This document shows, piece after piece, positions 10,465-21,034 of a stretch of 64,000 bases of DNA; positions within the stretch are counted from its first letter, which is position 1, and each line of letters begins with the position of its first letter. The DNA lies in assembly GCA_030847615.1 (NCBI GenBank), contig JAUMIR010000003.1:57335001-57399000 (forward strand), read 5' to 3'. The translations under genes were made by a program, and so were the position numbers. This stretch comes from Gambelia wislizenii. Its lineage: Eukaryota; Chordata; Lepidosauria; Squamata; Crotaphytidae. The notes beneath the pieces are model-generated. The model had not been told where the DNA came from, ran no database searches, and worked only from the letters and a program-made list of their open reading frames with translations.

Positions 10465-11398
10465 CTCTCTCTCTCTCTGGCTTCTCTTCACAAACGAAGA
10501 TTCAGGAAGGACTCATCCTGCGCTTTCTCCATGCGCACTGATGACTAAAAAGGCCAATCCAAGATAGACAAGTCCGGTTGCAGAAAGCACAGCAGAAGGT
10601 TTCCTTGGGTGATGTTTCCGGGTTGTGATTTTTTCTGCATTGTCGTTTCTCTTCAAGACTTGTTCATCGTGAGTTCTCAAATAAGGCTGCAGCATTGTGG
10701 ATAGTGTGTCTCCATGCCTCCCGATGTGAGGCCAGGGCGGACCATTGTTGGTGATCAATTTAGCCGAGCCTGAGGTGTTGTTTCAGGGAGTCCTTGTATC
10801 GCTTTTTTGGAGTGCCCCTCTTACACTGATCCGTGGCGAGTTCACTGTAGAATACTATTTTGGGGAGGCGATGGTCCTCCATCCTAGAAACATGCCCTGC
10901 CCAGCGCAGCTGTGTTCTCAATATCATGGCCTCAATGCTGGTGATCCCTGCTTGCTCAAGGACAGCAACATTCGTCACATAGTCCGTCCAGTGTATATTT
11001 AGGATTGTGCATAAACAGTGCTGGTGGAAGCGTTCGAGGAGTCGTAAGAGGTGGCGATAGATGACCCATGTTTCAGACTCATAAAGGAGAATAGACAGTA
11101 CAATGGCTCTATGCACACTGATTTTTGTGTTTTGCCTCAGGTGTTTATTACTCCAGACTCTTTTGTAAAGTCTTCCAAATGCACTATGTGCCTTTGCTAA
11201 TCTGTGATCGATCTCTTTTTCAATCTTGGCATCTGAGGAGATGATGCTTCCCAGGTAGGTGAACTGCTGAACGGACTTAAGCACAGAGTTTCCGATGGCA
11301 ATGTGGGGATGGTGGTGTTCGTCCTGTGGTGCAGGCTGGTAAAGAACTTCCATTTTCTTCAGGTTGACTTCCAGCCCAAACAGAGTAGGAAAGAACTC
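10465..11398 (-). pseudogene. Non-LTR RT C-terminal region and 3' UTR
   Basis: Reading leftwards from the inversion junction, the frame shows FGLEVNLKKMEVLYQPAPQ, then SVQQFTYLGSIISSDAK, RLAKAHSAFGRLYKRVW, a KISVHRAIVLSILLYESETW block, then NIHWTDYVTNVAVLEQAGIT and RWAGHVSRMEDHRLPKIVFY, ending near PKKRYKDSLKQHLRLG. The frame is open to about 10760, followed by a 3' UTR of about 300 bp. The open frame suggests a fairly recent copy. The catalytic YADD/FADD region lies upstream of the junction and is absent from this half. Confidence 0.85.
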
Positions 11399-12596
11399 TG
11401 AAGCCTGGAAAGGTGTCTTAGGCAAGCATGGTACTGGAAATTGCAATGATAACGGATGCCTCTTGCTAGAGTTCTGTGCAGAACAACAGCTGACTATTAC
11501 AAACACTATCTTTCAGCAGAAAGACAGCTTGAAGACAACCTGGATGCATCCCCGATCCAAACATTGGCACCTCATTGACTATGTTCTAGTCCGCCAGAGA
11601 AACATTCGCGATGTCTGCCATACTCGAGTGATGCCCAGTGCAGAATGCCAGACAGATCATCGCCTCGTCAGATGTAAACTAAATCTTCATCTCAAGTTCA
11701 AACCTAAGAGGGGTGGTATGTTAAAAAAGAGACTCCACGTCAACAATCTTCAACAAGCTACCATGAGAGACAACTTCCAGGAAAACCTGCAAACAAAACT
11801 TGAAGACCATCCTATAGATCCTTCTCCTACAGTGCTTTGGCAACATATCAAAAACAGTATCCTCTAGTCTGCGGAAGAATCCCTCGGGTTCTCGCACAAG
11901 AAAAATCAAGACTGGTTTGATGAAAACAACCAAGAGATCCAGGAGCTGTTGGCAAAGAAGAGAACTGCTCACCAGGCATACCTTGCCCAGCCAACCTGCC
12001 ATGTAAGAAAAGCAGCTTTCCATCTCACATGTAGTAAACTTTAACAAAAACTCCGAGACATGCAGAACAAGTGGTGGATCAATATAGCAGAAAAGACACA
12101 ACACTGTGCAGATCTGGGTGATTCTAGAGGATTTTATGAAGCTCTTAAGGCAGTGTTTGGACCTACTTATCAGGTCCAAAGCTCCTTATACAATACAGAT
12201 GGTCAAACATTAATTACTGATAAAGCCTCCATCCTGAATCGATGGGCTGAACACTTTCAAAGTCTCTTTAGTGCCAACCGAGTAGTCCAAGGCTCAGCTA
12301 TCCAACATATGATACAAAAACCGATGAAAAATTAATTGGACATGCTCCCACTTTGGAAGAGACCTTTAAGGCCATACAGCAGTTGAAAAACAGCAAGGCA
12401 GCTGGGATTGATGGAATCCCACCTGAAGTTTGGAAACATGGAGGTCATGTACTCCATGATAAATTCCACAAACTCCTTGTGAATTGCTGGGAAAAGGGGG
12501 AACTGCCATCAGATCTCCGAGATGCAGTCATCATCACCCTGTACAAGAAAAAAGGAGCAAAATCCGATTGCTCAAACTATTGAGGCATAACATTGC
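11399..12596 (+). pseudogene. Inverted 5' segment: endonuclease C-terminus to early RT
   Basis: On the plus strand the frame starts in the endonuclease domain (KHGTGNCNDNGCLLLEFCAE, TWMHPRSKHWHLIDYVLV and the ECQTDHRLVRCKL block containing the conserved Asp-His). A linker follows with DWFDENNQEIQELLAKKRTA, FYEALKAVFGPTYQVQS and ILNRWAEHFQSLFS. The RT begins at IQQLKNSKAAGIDGIPPEVW and reaches DLRDAVIITLYKKKG-CSNY, where the right-hand target duplication begins. In-frame stops occur near 11866 and 12043. The endonuclease N-terminus is missing, as expected if reverse transcription stopped early. Confidence 0.85.
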
Positions 12597-12615
12597 TATT
12601 AAAAAATAGAAGTTA

Positions 12616-13401
12616 ACAGTGGCATAAAATACTCAGAGGAAGAATCTGCCATACTAAACAAGATCTGTAATTTGCAATGTTTAATTGTAATCTTTCTTTT
12701 AATCCTTCTTTCCTTTTGGTTACTCATTGCAGCTGTCATGATCTATAGAAATTTATTGGCTGTTATACTCCAATAAAATATGGGATATAAATATGCAAGT
12801 AAGAGAATATAGAATTAACATTTAAGCATAAAATAGCATATTGGTTGGATTTGGTGGGCACTTCTAGGAAAGAAATTTCATAGAGCACAATTGATAAAGT
12901 CTTGCCACATCCTTGATAGAAATGTGTGAAAGAACCCTTGGTATCATAAGATCATAGAGATCCTAAACTAATACCCAAAGCTAGAGATGGGCTTGGGTCA
13001 GAGTCACATAGAAAGCATTGCATTTATCACAGGACGTTGTCAAAAATGCCAAGGCTATTTGGCAGCTTTTTCCATTACATTGTCCTCTGTCTCCTTCAAG
13101 TGCCTTTTAGAGATAAAAGATAGGGATGAAAATTATTTTTTCTAATTACATGGGGTTGAGAAAACCAGCACTAATTAATGCAATTATATTCCAAATAATC
13201 TATACTATCCCTGAAACCTCTATGCTCTGCCCTCAGTATAAACTACATTGAGGGCACGAGGCATTCCCAAGAAATGAAGATGGCAGTATGTAAGGCAGGC
13301 ACCTTGTTTGGTGCCTTGGTTACAGTGCTGAGCAGAGAGTACTGCTGTGTACTGTTGCCCATCCTACTATGGACAGCTCACCCTTTGCCTTCCTCATGAA
13401 C
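12616..13401. other. Unassigned intergenic sequence
   Basis: AT-rich sequence without a recognisable element, apart from a short GGGATATAAATATG stretch near 12780 that resembles the end of L2-like LINE tails elsewhere in the window. No coding feature is supported. Confidence 0.45.
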
Positions 13402-13405
13402 TTAA

Positions 13406-14133
13406 GGCTTGTCTAGATAGGCAATTTGCCCTGTCTTCCCCCTGTCTTGAAGCCCTGTAGTCCACACAAAACAGGGCTCTTGCCCCGATTTGCCTCTGGA
13501 TTGTACTGAGGATGTCTGAGGCAAAGCCTGGGGGAAGCCCATTTGAAACATTTCAAAATAACCCCTGGGAAAACCTGCATTATAAGTGGAACCAATATCC
13601 GCAGTTTCAGTTATCTGCAGGACACAAAACAGAACACATACCATAGAGTCTTCCTAGAAAATGCCTAGAGAGGTGTCCTCTCTAGATGTTTTCTAGGTCC
13701 CCCAAGGCAACTCTATAGTATTTTAAACCGAAAGTCCCATTATTTTCAATGGCATTCACTGTTATCTGCAGTTTCCAAACCCACATAGATACAGGGGTCC
13801 TACTGTACAGCAAAACGTGGATGGTCTATATCTGCATGTCTGCCTGCATCGTTGGATGCTGTCACCACTGGTGTCACTCTGCAGCTGGGAAGTAGGCCGC
13901 TCAGCACATGATCAAGTCTCCCTGCTTGCCAACCTTGATCACATGCTGAGGGCTTCCTCAGCTTCAGAGAGTGTGTTGTGCAACAGCAGGGGAGATGCTT
14001 GCCCATACAGGCTGGTGCGTGCATGCGGACTTCTGCCCATTTCATCACAGTAATGATGGGGATCTAGGCCAGCTCTGGGGCAAGAATACAGTGACTGGAA
14101 AGGCAGAATATTCTGGCCAGTGTAGACAAGGTC
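13406..14133. mobile_element. TIR element, family A (GGCTTGTCTAGA ends), with nested MITE
   Basis: The left end GGCTTGTCTAGATAGG is mirrored by a right end GTGTAGACAAGGTC, and both sides are flanked by TTAA (13402-13405 and 14134-14137). The interior is homologous to the element at 44139-44552: both contain a GCAAAGCC/GCAGAGC-type block, CATCTGCATG-CTGCCTG-like text and a TTGATCACATGCT block. It has no transposase and is probably a non-autonomous DNA transposon. About 13590-13806 is a separate Tigger-like insertion, so the original element would be about 0.5 kb. TTAA flanks fit piggyBac or Kolobok; the second copy fits a 3-bp TAA duplication better, so the superfamily is open. Confidence 0.6.
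13590..13806. mobile_element. Tigger-like MITE nested in family A element
   Basis: The right end GATACAGGGGTCCTACTGTA matches the right end of the element at 35962-36198 (GATACAGGGTTCCTACTGTG). The interiors share ACCATAGAGTCTTCCTA, TTTTCTAGGTC, CAAGGCAACTCT and TCCCATTATTTTCAATGGCA. The left terminus is eroded. TIRs starting CAGTAGGACCCC with a TA target fit pogo/Tigger-type non-autonomous mariner elements. Confidence 0.65.
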
Positions 14134-14137
14134 TTAA

Positions 14138-15060
14138 TTTTGGAGGAGACTTGAGTACACCTTGCACAGGATTCCATCAAAATTGGTACAGGCTCCTTAT
14201 TTTTTTTTAATTTTTTTGTGCATCTTTTCTATGGCATATTATCAGCTTCTGCTTAAAATCTGCAGAGGTGCTACTGTTAGTGGCAAAGACAATATAAGAA
14301 GAAACATCAACAGTGACAAATGTGAATAACAATGAAATGCAATTTGTATAAATGAATAAATAAAAAAATGAGGTCTTTAATAATGAAAGTAAATGGACTA
14401 TCAAAAGGGAGAAAAAATTTTTTTGCACAACCCCAAATATCCGATTACCCTATTTACAAAACAACTAACATCAGTCTGTAAAAATCACCTTAAATTTACT
14501 CTGTGAAAGGATTAGCTATATGGCTTAGGGCTTAGAATATGTATTCTAACCTAAGTATCAATGAACAGTTTTTAGGCATGTTTTGGGGAGATTTCATGCC
14601 TCATTTTTAGGTGAAAAATAAATTGCTTCAGCAGGGAGCTTCCATTTCTTGCCACCTAAACACTTTCATCAGACTCCTAAAATTACTTGGGCACTGCTCG
14701 TGTGGCTAAACAGCTAAATAAGAACCCAGAATGAAAACAGCAAATGCCAAGAGCACATCTTTCACCAAGCAAAATATTACTTCAGTTAAGGGAATCTATT
14801 CCAATCACACTTCTTAAAGTGTTTCCCTGTAGCAACAATTCCACCCACTTAGGTAAGCTTTGATGTAATATTAAACCCATCCTCAGTGCATGATAGGGCA
14901 TTTTCACAAGGTCAAGTTAAGGAACCATCAGTGCTTGTTACAGATACCATTGTTTATTCATCCTGTAATCAGTTGAACAAATAGTCAATGAACCACTTCT
15001 AAGCAAGTGTAAAAGGTTATCTCTTCCTGAAGTCAGCTCCAGAGTGATGGATTTATTTGT

Positions 15061-15102
<42 letters not shown>

Positions 15103-15872
15103 ACACGGAGATAAAAGGAACATGAAATAAGGCAAAGCAGGAGTACTGGGGGGGGGGGAGATGTCAAAATAATCCTGTAAAACAGCATGAAGAAGTTTTA
15201 CCCCCTCCTTCCTGACTTTATGGTGTTAAATTTCCCCACAATCCCACAATCTTCTCTAGAGGCTCAGAAGACACTCTGAAACAGATTTTGGAAAGCATTT
15301 GCAGAAAATATTCTGGGATAAACACACTGTGTTTGTTACTTTTTGGTTACTTTTTGGGAGTACAACTCACTAAATCCTCCTGCCAACATAGTCAGGAACT
15401 GTGGTCCAAAAATGTAACATTTCAAAGCTCTGAGCATGTAGATAGGGGGTTGGGAAAAAAAAGAGGTCTTCTTTGTGCAAGCAGCTATCTGCATGAGATA
15501 AGATTTATCCAGTGAAATGGTCAGTAGGTCTACAAATCTGAATGTTTCAAGTTAGCTACCATAGTTGATGCTTTTGATTATGGGGGGGTGCTGTAAATAT
15601 GAAATGTCATAATGTATCCACTAATATTGATTATTTTTCCATGTTATTTATTTACCAAGTGCTGACAGGCAAACCCACCCACTCACTGCCCTGCCCAGTT
15701 ACTTTGTGACTGTCACATACTGCCAATACAAGTGGTTTTCAAACTGTTTTTGACAAAATGGACTGTACTAGGTTCTCGTTTCCACTCATTTCATTCTCAT
15801 GTGAAAGAACAAAAATTCTCTGGTTGAGGTTTTGCAAATTTATGGATGATCCCCCCCCCCATTTTGGGATTT
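14138..15872. other. Unassigned intergenic sequence with simple repeats
   Basis: No element or gene recognised. It contains a (CA)n microsatellite at about 15064-15094 and an 11-nt G run near 15148-15158. Sequence around 14210-14410 is A/T-rich and low in complexity. Confidence 0.5.
15064..15094. repeat. (CA)n microsatellite
   Basis: About 15 CA units, interrupted afterwards by CAAACACACTACAC. The minus strand gives a spurious run of Cys-Val codons. Confidence 0.95.
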
Positions 15873-15878
15873 TTCCAA

Positions 15879-16257
15879 GAAAAACACTTCTGGGACTTTT
15901 TCGGATGGGGTTTTGCAACACTAGCAGCCTCGTCCCCATTGTGAGGCTGCTGCACTGCAGGGCGTCCCTTTCGGATGACGCTCTCCCCTGCCGATCCTCT
16001 TCTGATACTGTTGCGTAACCGCTGGGACGCTGCAGCGCCATATTTGGCGGTTTTCTAATCACTATCAACTTTCATGATTAGAAAACCGCCAAATATAATG
16101 TTGCAGCATCCTTGCAGTTACACAACAGTATTGGCAGGGGAGAGCATCATCCGAAAGGGACACCCTGCAGTGCAGCAGCCTCGCAACGGGGACAAGGCTG
16201 CTAGCGTTGCAAAACCCTGTCCGAAAATGTCCCTGGAGAAAAAAACTTGTGTTCTGC
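15879..16257. repeat. Foldback (long inverted repeat) element
   Basis: Two arms of about 180 bp (15879-16060 and 16076-16257) are inverted copies separated by a 15-nt loop. The inner stem is perfect over TATTTGGCGGTTTTCTAATC and its reverse. The outer parts pair GGGGTTTTGCAAC with GTTGCAAAACCC and, with mismatches, ACACTTCT with the reverse of AACTTGTGTTCT. Because the arms are homologous, both strands give the same peptide (for example LVPIVRLLHCR and LVPVARLLHCR). It is probably a palindromic MITE. I could not define clean termini or a target duplication. Confidence 0.75.
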
Positions 16258-17247
16258 AGAAAAAGCATGTCTGTGAAGAAGACAATGGGTTCTGTGCAAA
16301 AAACAGCACATTTTGTGCAAAATACATTGTTTGCTGCATTAGAAAGGGCTTTTTCCTGTAGATTACGTGTATGTGTGCATGCACTCATGTGTTGCATGTA
16401 TCAGCAAATGCAAAATGGCCTTGCAGGGGTTGGTCATTTTATTGAAAGGGTGATGGTGTGTTAAGGACCAAAAATTGCAAGTATTCTATATATCCCTATC
16501 AGACACAGATACCCTTCCTGTCAAGCTTACTGCTGGTGTTGAGCAATAGATGCAGGTACCTGCCATTTGGGCTACACAGAATGTCCTGAAATAATTTAAA
16601 TTTCCCACAGTGCTCTGGAGAGACATTGTTGACATTTGGGGGTTACTAAAATTTCATGTGATTTGCAGATTCAGCCCTCAGAGTATTGGGTGGGGCAGGC
16701 CTAGCATCAGAAGCTGCTTGAGGATGTTGGGGGCTTGTTTCAGCTCTGATTTTTCTATACGTTCTAAGTGCCACATACATCTTCCGGATTGGGCTTGCAG
16801 AAGCTGATCTCTTATATATGAGTTCCATTATCTAAATGCCAAAATTCTTGCTACAGTAGCTTTACAGAAATAGACTTCAAGGAGAGAAAATGAAAAGTGA
16901 AGAAAGATAATAGACACTATCAACATCATTCACTGACGGAGAAGACCCAACATCAAGCTAAACTCTGAAATAGAATATGAAATGTGCTTCTCGAATAAAA
17001 GAAAGAGATACATAAATATTCACTTGAACTTGGATAATAAGTGGCTTAAACAGCTGCATATTTCACAATTTATTTAAAGCTGACTGCATTATTCATTTCT
17101 GAAATACAATTTCTGTGTCATTCTAAAATCAAACATAGGAATAGAAGTAGAATGAAAAAAGTTGAAGAAAACTTTGATAATAGTTGCAGTTTAAACACAC
17201 TGATGGTATTTCCATGCAAGTTTTAAAATGGTTCCATATATATATAT

Positions 17248-17294
<47 letters not shown>

Positions 17295-17453
17295 GTCTCT
17301 AAAATGAGCTACACTATCAAATGTAAGACTGCTTGAATGATACCTATTTAGACTTTGATGCAATTCCTCTGGGTGTTTCGCAGCTCAGTGCTATGCACTC
17401 TTTTGTGAAGGTAAGCCCTACTTAATTCAGTAGGATTCAGTCTAATTTAAGTA
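16258..17453. other. Unassigned sequence with a compound microsatellite
   Basis: No recognised element. Positions 17236-17291 are a compound microsatellite, (TA)n then (TAGA)n then (GA)n. Short open frames in this stretch have no domain signature. Confidence 0.5.
17236..17291. repeat. Compound (TA)n(TAGA)n(GA)n microsatellite
   Basis: The dinucleotide TA run passes directly into TAGA and then GA units, a typical replication-slippage series. Confidence 0.95.
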
Positions 17454-17621
17454 CCGTTGTCCCTCCGTATCCACAGATTTGGTATCCACAGATTTAAGTA
17501 ATCACGGCTTGAAAATATTCTTAAAATTCAAGCCGTGCATATCATGGGACTTGAGTATTCACAGATTTTGGTATCCATGGGGGTCCTGGAACCAAACCCC
17601 AGTGAATATGAAGGGGCAATA
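17454..17621. mobile_element. Tigger-like MITE
   Basis: The left end CCGTTGTCCCTCCGTATCC and a right end that reads GAATATGAAGGGGCAA are imperfect inverted repeats typical of Tigger/pogo-like elements (consensus-like CAGT-GTCCCTCCGTATCC). The interior includes TATCCACAGATTT on the left and TTTTGGTATCCATGGGGGTCC on the right, and a central IR CACGGCTTGAA / TTCAAGCCGTG (about 17503-17537). TA sequences flank it. There is no transposase, so it is non-autonomous. Confidence 0.7.
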
Positions 17622-17716
17622 TATATATAGGACAGACTGCAGTTTCAGTGTGCAGTTCTGTAGAATCCAGACTTCGTAGTGATTCAGCTCAATTGAATAC
17701 AATGATACTTACTTTC

Positions 17717-17838
17717 TTTGGAGGTTTTTAAACAGAGGCTGGATGGCCATCTGTCAGGAATGATTAGATTGTGCATGGCAGGGGTTGGACTGGATAGCCC
17801 TTGTGGTCTCTTCCAAGTCTATGATTCTATGATTCTAC
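17717..17838 (+). mobile_element. CR1 3'-end fragment
   Basis: Starts at TTGGAGGTTTTTAAACAGAGG and runs through CTGGATGGCCATCTGTCAGG, the GGTTGGACTGGATAGCCC block and GTGGTCTCTTCC to the terminal TATGATTCTATGATTCTA repeats. This matches the 3' ends of both large CR1 copies here. It is a heavily 5'-truncated insertion of about 120 bp. Confidence 0.9.
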
Positions 17839-18456
17839 TTTCCATGTGTATAACATTCAACCATTTGCTGTTCTTGAATGTAGTTAAAGATTATCTGCCA
17901 GTCTGAAGAAAAGCTTTGCAGGTTGATTCATCTCCCCCCTGCATACACACAGACCGTGCACACACAATGTTGCCATGCTGTGTTGCTAATTGCTCTCCTA
18001 CACCAATCTATTGTACAGTTTTAAAGCAGATGGTACTTTTTTGCACAGCCAAATGCTATATTAGCTCAGCTAGATAACAGGTTGAGCAGACAGACAGTGA
18101 ATGTCTGCTTTCAAAGCATAAAATGTCCATGCTTTTGGATGATGTGTTGTTGTGGGTTAGTTAGGAAATTTTGCCCCTTGAGTTCCTGTATTCTTTCTCT
18201 GCCCTCCTTTTGCCTTGCATTCCCACTCCTGAATTCCAGTTTGACTAAGTTTAGGGGGCATCCAGATTGATTTTAAAAAGACTATAAAGTCTCAGATTTT
18301 ATTCCTGTTCCTTCCAATTTTATTTTGGAGGTGCATACACAGTTTATTTATCCCAGAATATTTTCTGTCAGCTCCTGGTACAGAGAATTTTTATACCAAC
18401 TCCCTAGGTTGGTTTATTTTAGCCTAGTATAAAATTGGAAAGAACAGGAACAGAAT
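17839..18456. other. Unassigned intergenic sequence
   Basis: No recognised gene or repeat. Confidence 0.45.
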
Positions 18457-19076
18457 GGAGATTTTCACACGGGGAAATTATTCCCCTGAGAGATCGGGAG
18501 AGAAATGGGGCTCTTCCGGGAGCAGAGCTCCGTTTCACATGCCCCTTTCCTTCTCCCAATCTGACGTCATCCTCACTCTGTGCTGCTTCCATTTCTCTGT
18601 CAGTATCTTCCGTCAGTTTTTAATAACGAAGAACTTTCGTTAGTTAACGAAGAACTTTCGTTAGTAAAAAATGACGGGGTTCTGTGGATGATCATGTGTC
18701 CTCAGTTGCTGGTGACATTTAATTTATTCATCCCTGCAGAGCACAACAAATACTGTAATTTAACCAATTTTCTCCCCTCTGTGAAAACAACTTTGAAACT
18801 TGTGCAGTTTTTGAAGATGTTTAAATGGTGGGTGGGAAGTCTCTCTTGTGACTCACGTTTCCCACATCATGACATGACAATGTAATGGCTGCAGGAGAGT
18901 GGAGGAAGGAAGCCAAGGATCACCACCAGCTATGTTCCAATAGCTGGCGGACAATGATGATGTCATCCTTCATGACATCTGGAGGACCTCCAGGATGTCC
19001 CAGAAAATGTCTCCCAAAAGAGCCCCATTTCTCTCCCGATCTCTCAGGGGAATAATTTCCCCGTGCGAAAATCTCC
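18457..19076 (+). mobile_element. 620-bp TIR element, family H (GGAGATTTTCACAC ends)
   Basis: About 60 bp at the left end (GGAGATTTTCACACGGGGAA...AGAGATCGGGAGAGAAATGG) recurs in reverse at the right end (19014-19076). AAT flanks both sides (18454-18456 and 19077-19079), consistent with a 3-bp target duplication. There is no transposase. The interior holds short nested palindromes (GATGTCAT-ATGACATC near 18958-18980; CTGGAGGACCTCCAG near 18980-18995). The interior from about 18680 to 19010 is shared in inverse orientation with 20698-21034. TIR start and 3-bp duplication suggest a PIF/Harbinger-like non-autonomous element. Confidence 0.75.
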
Positions 19077-19094
19077 AATATGGGTCTTAAAAAA

Positions 19095-20175
19095 AATTTT
19101 TTTTGACAGTCTAATTTATAATCAAAGCAGTATGCATTCAAAGAATTAAGAAAAAAGAAAGAAGGAAAAGAGAGAAGAAAAAGGAAAAAATGCCAAACAA
19201 CTAATACACAGTAGAGCTCTTACCTCCTCAGGCCTTACTGCAATAAAAAGAAAAGTAAAAATGAAAAAAAAGATCATTCTATCATTACAGATCCTACTAA
19301 ATCCTATTAAAATTACTAATAACCACAACCACCAATTGTTACATCATTATTGCTCAAAAAGTCATAAATGGTTTCCCATCTTACAAAAACTGTTCAGTCG
19401 GCTTATCCTTTAGAACCCATGCCTATTTGGCCATTTGGGCTAACTCAGCAACCTCAACAATCCATTCTTCCATCGTTGGTGCTTCAATCTGTTTCCAAGT
19501 TTGAGCAAACAATATTCTTGCTCCTGTTGCCACATATCGAAGTCGTAATCCATATTTACTCTCCAGTTCCTTACCCATAATGCCCAACAAAACATTTCTG
19601 CTGACAGTACAAAATATACCTTTAAATTTTTTTGTATTAATATTTAAATTTTAGAGCAGCAATTTTTTGCCTTCTTACAAGTCCACCACATATGAAAAAA
19701 GGAGCCTTCCTTATCTTGACATCCCCAACACTGGTCTGAAACATTCTGGGACATTTTCAACAGTGTATTTGGGGTTACATACCATCTACACATCATTTTA
19801 TACAGGTTTTCTTTTAAATTATTGCAGAAAGTAAATTTTATATTTTTTGGACCACATTCTTCTCATACGTTCATATGGATATTATGCCCAAAATTTTGGG
19901 CCCACCTTATCATGTACTCTTACAGGCTCATCTTCTGTTTCTAGTTTCAAAAGGAATTTATACACCTTTAAAATTATGTGCTCATCATCTTTACACAACT
20001 CTAAATAAAACTCATTTTCTTTACCATTTATTGCTGCATTTCTCTCATCTTGATTAAATCTGTCCTTAAGTTGTATATAAACAAACCAATTACCTGTAAT
20101 ATCTTTACCGTCCCTTAGTATCATCTCTTTTGAAAAATCTGGGACTTTTCAATCAGTCTGGATGTGCCCATGATT
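19095..20175 (-). mobile_element. L1 LINE 3'-end fragment (ORF2 C-terminus)
   Basis: The minus strand shows L1 ORF2 C-terminal signatures: NWFVYIQLKDRFNQDER (about 20095-20040), then a CWGCQDKEGSFFHMWWTCKKAK block (about 19735-19665) with the Cys residues and HMWWTC motif of vertebrate L1, and degraded thumb sequence further left to about 19350. An A-rich 3' UTR follows to a T run (19095-19103 on the plus strand) that could be the poly(A) tail. The copy is 5'-truncated and carries several stops, so it is inactive. Confidence 0.75.
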
Positions 20176-20627
20176 TCTGAATGTCAAAACTAATGCATAC
20201 AGTTTACATTGGCTTTTGTCAGTACTTTTGTATCATCTCTTCCCGCTATCATTAATCATTCACCTGTAAGCATTGGTAAACCACTGCAAAAACAAAACAC
20301 CCCAAAGCATCCAGAATGTGGATTAGCATTTGGAATATGAGACAGAAGCAAAAGGAAAGGTAAGAAATGCTGTTCAGGAAGGACTTGGGATAACAGGAGA
20401 AAGGTTTGCAAGAAGTTAGTTTTTGCTGAGCTATGCGTAGGGATATATATAATAAGATTCTGGGGAATAAAAATGTAAAAAGGGGAACTGTTGAATGTCT
20501 GGAACCTACAGCAAGAGGAACCCTCTTGAAGCCCTTCATTCATCCCTCCCAATTTTTGTAATAGACTTGGATGAGTACTCCCACCCTTCAGCTGAGACTC
20601 ACCCTTTTTTTCATCCCCAACATGGCC
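20176..20627. other. Unassigned sequence
   Basis: No recognised gene or repeat between the L1 fragment and the next family H relic. Confidence 0.4.
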
Positions 20628-21034
20628 AGGGAAGCTTGGCGGGGGGCAGCCAAAGATTGCCACTGGCTATGTTCCAATATCTGGTGAACAATTATTCAGA
20701 CATTTTCTGGGACATCCTGGAGGTCCTCCAGATGTCATGAAGGATGACATCATCATTGTCTGCCAGCTATTGGAACATAGCTGGTGGTGATCCTTGGCTT
20801 CCTTCCTCCACTCTCCTGCAGCCATTACATTGTCATGTCATGATGTGGGAAACGTAAGTCACAAGAGAGACTTCCCACCCACCATTTAAAAATCTTCAAA
20901 AACTGCACAAGTTTCAAAGTTGTTTTCACAGAGGGGAGAACATTGGTTAAATTACAGTATTTGTTGTGCCCCGCAGGGATGAATAGATTAAATGTCACCA
21001 GCAACTGAAGACACATGATCATCCACAGAACCAA
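20628..21034 (-). mobile_element. Partial inverted copy of the 18.5-kb family H element
   Basis: From 20698 to about 21034 the sequence is the reverse complement of about 18680-19010: shared blocks include CTCCAGATGTCATGAAGGATG, CAGCTATTGGAACATAGCTGG, CATTGTCATGTCATGATGTGG and CATGATCATCCACAGAAC. To the left, 20628-20690 repeats part of it in the opposite orientation (GCCACTGGCTATGTTCCAATATCTGGTG), so this copy is itself partly palindromic. Terminal TIRs are missing, so it is a truncated relic. Confidence 0.75.

Larger units (their letters stand above)
10446..12615 (-). mobile_element. Non-LTR retrotransposon insertion with 5' inversion and TSD
   Basis: The 3' half of the element (10465 to about 11398) lies on the minus strand. 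It encodes an RT C-terminal region with FTYLGSIIS, ILNIHWTDYV, LRWAGHVSRMEDHRLPK and PKKRYKDSLK. Immediately to the right, an upstream part of the same kind of element (about 11399-12596) lies on the plus strand with endonuclease and RT start. The composite is bounded by a 19-nt repeat: 10446-10464 and 12597-12615 match at 17 of 19 positions. This is the structure expected from twin-primed reverse transcription in one insertion event. The 3' tail is a (GA)n-type repeat, seen as CTCTCTCTCTCTCT on the plus strand. The clade (RTE-, I/Vingi- or related) cannot be fixed by eye. Confidence 0.85.

Noticed and set aside
10513..10758. Separate minus-strand open frame of 81 codons next to the LINE RT
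   Set aside because: It lies in the continuation of the LINE towards its 3' end, recurs in the 41.4-kb copy as part of the same element, and is not an independent gene.
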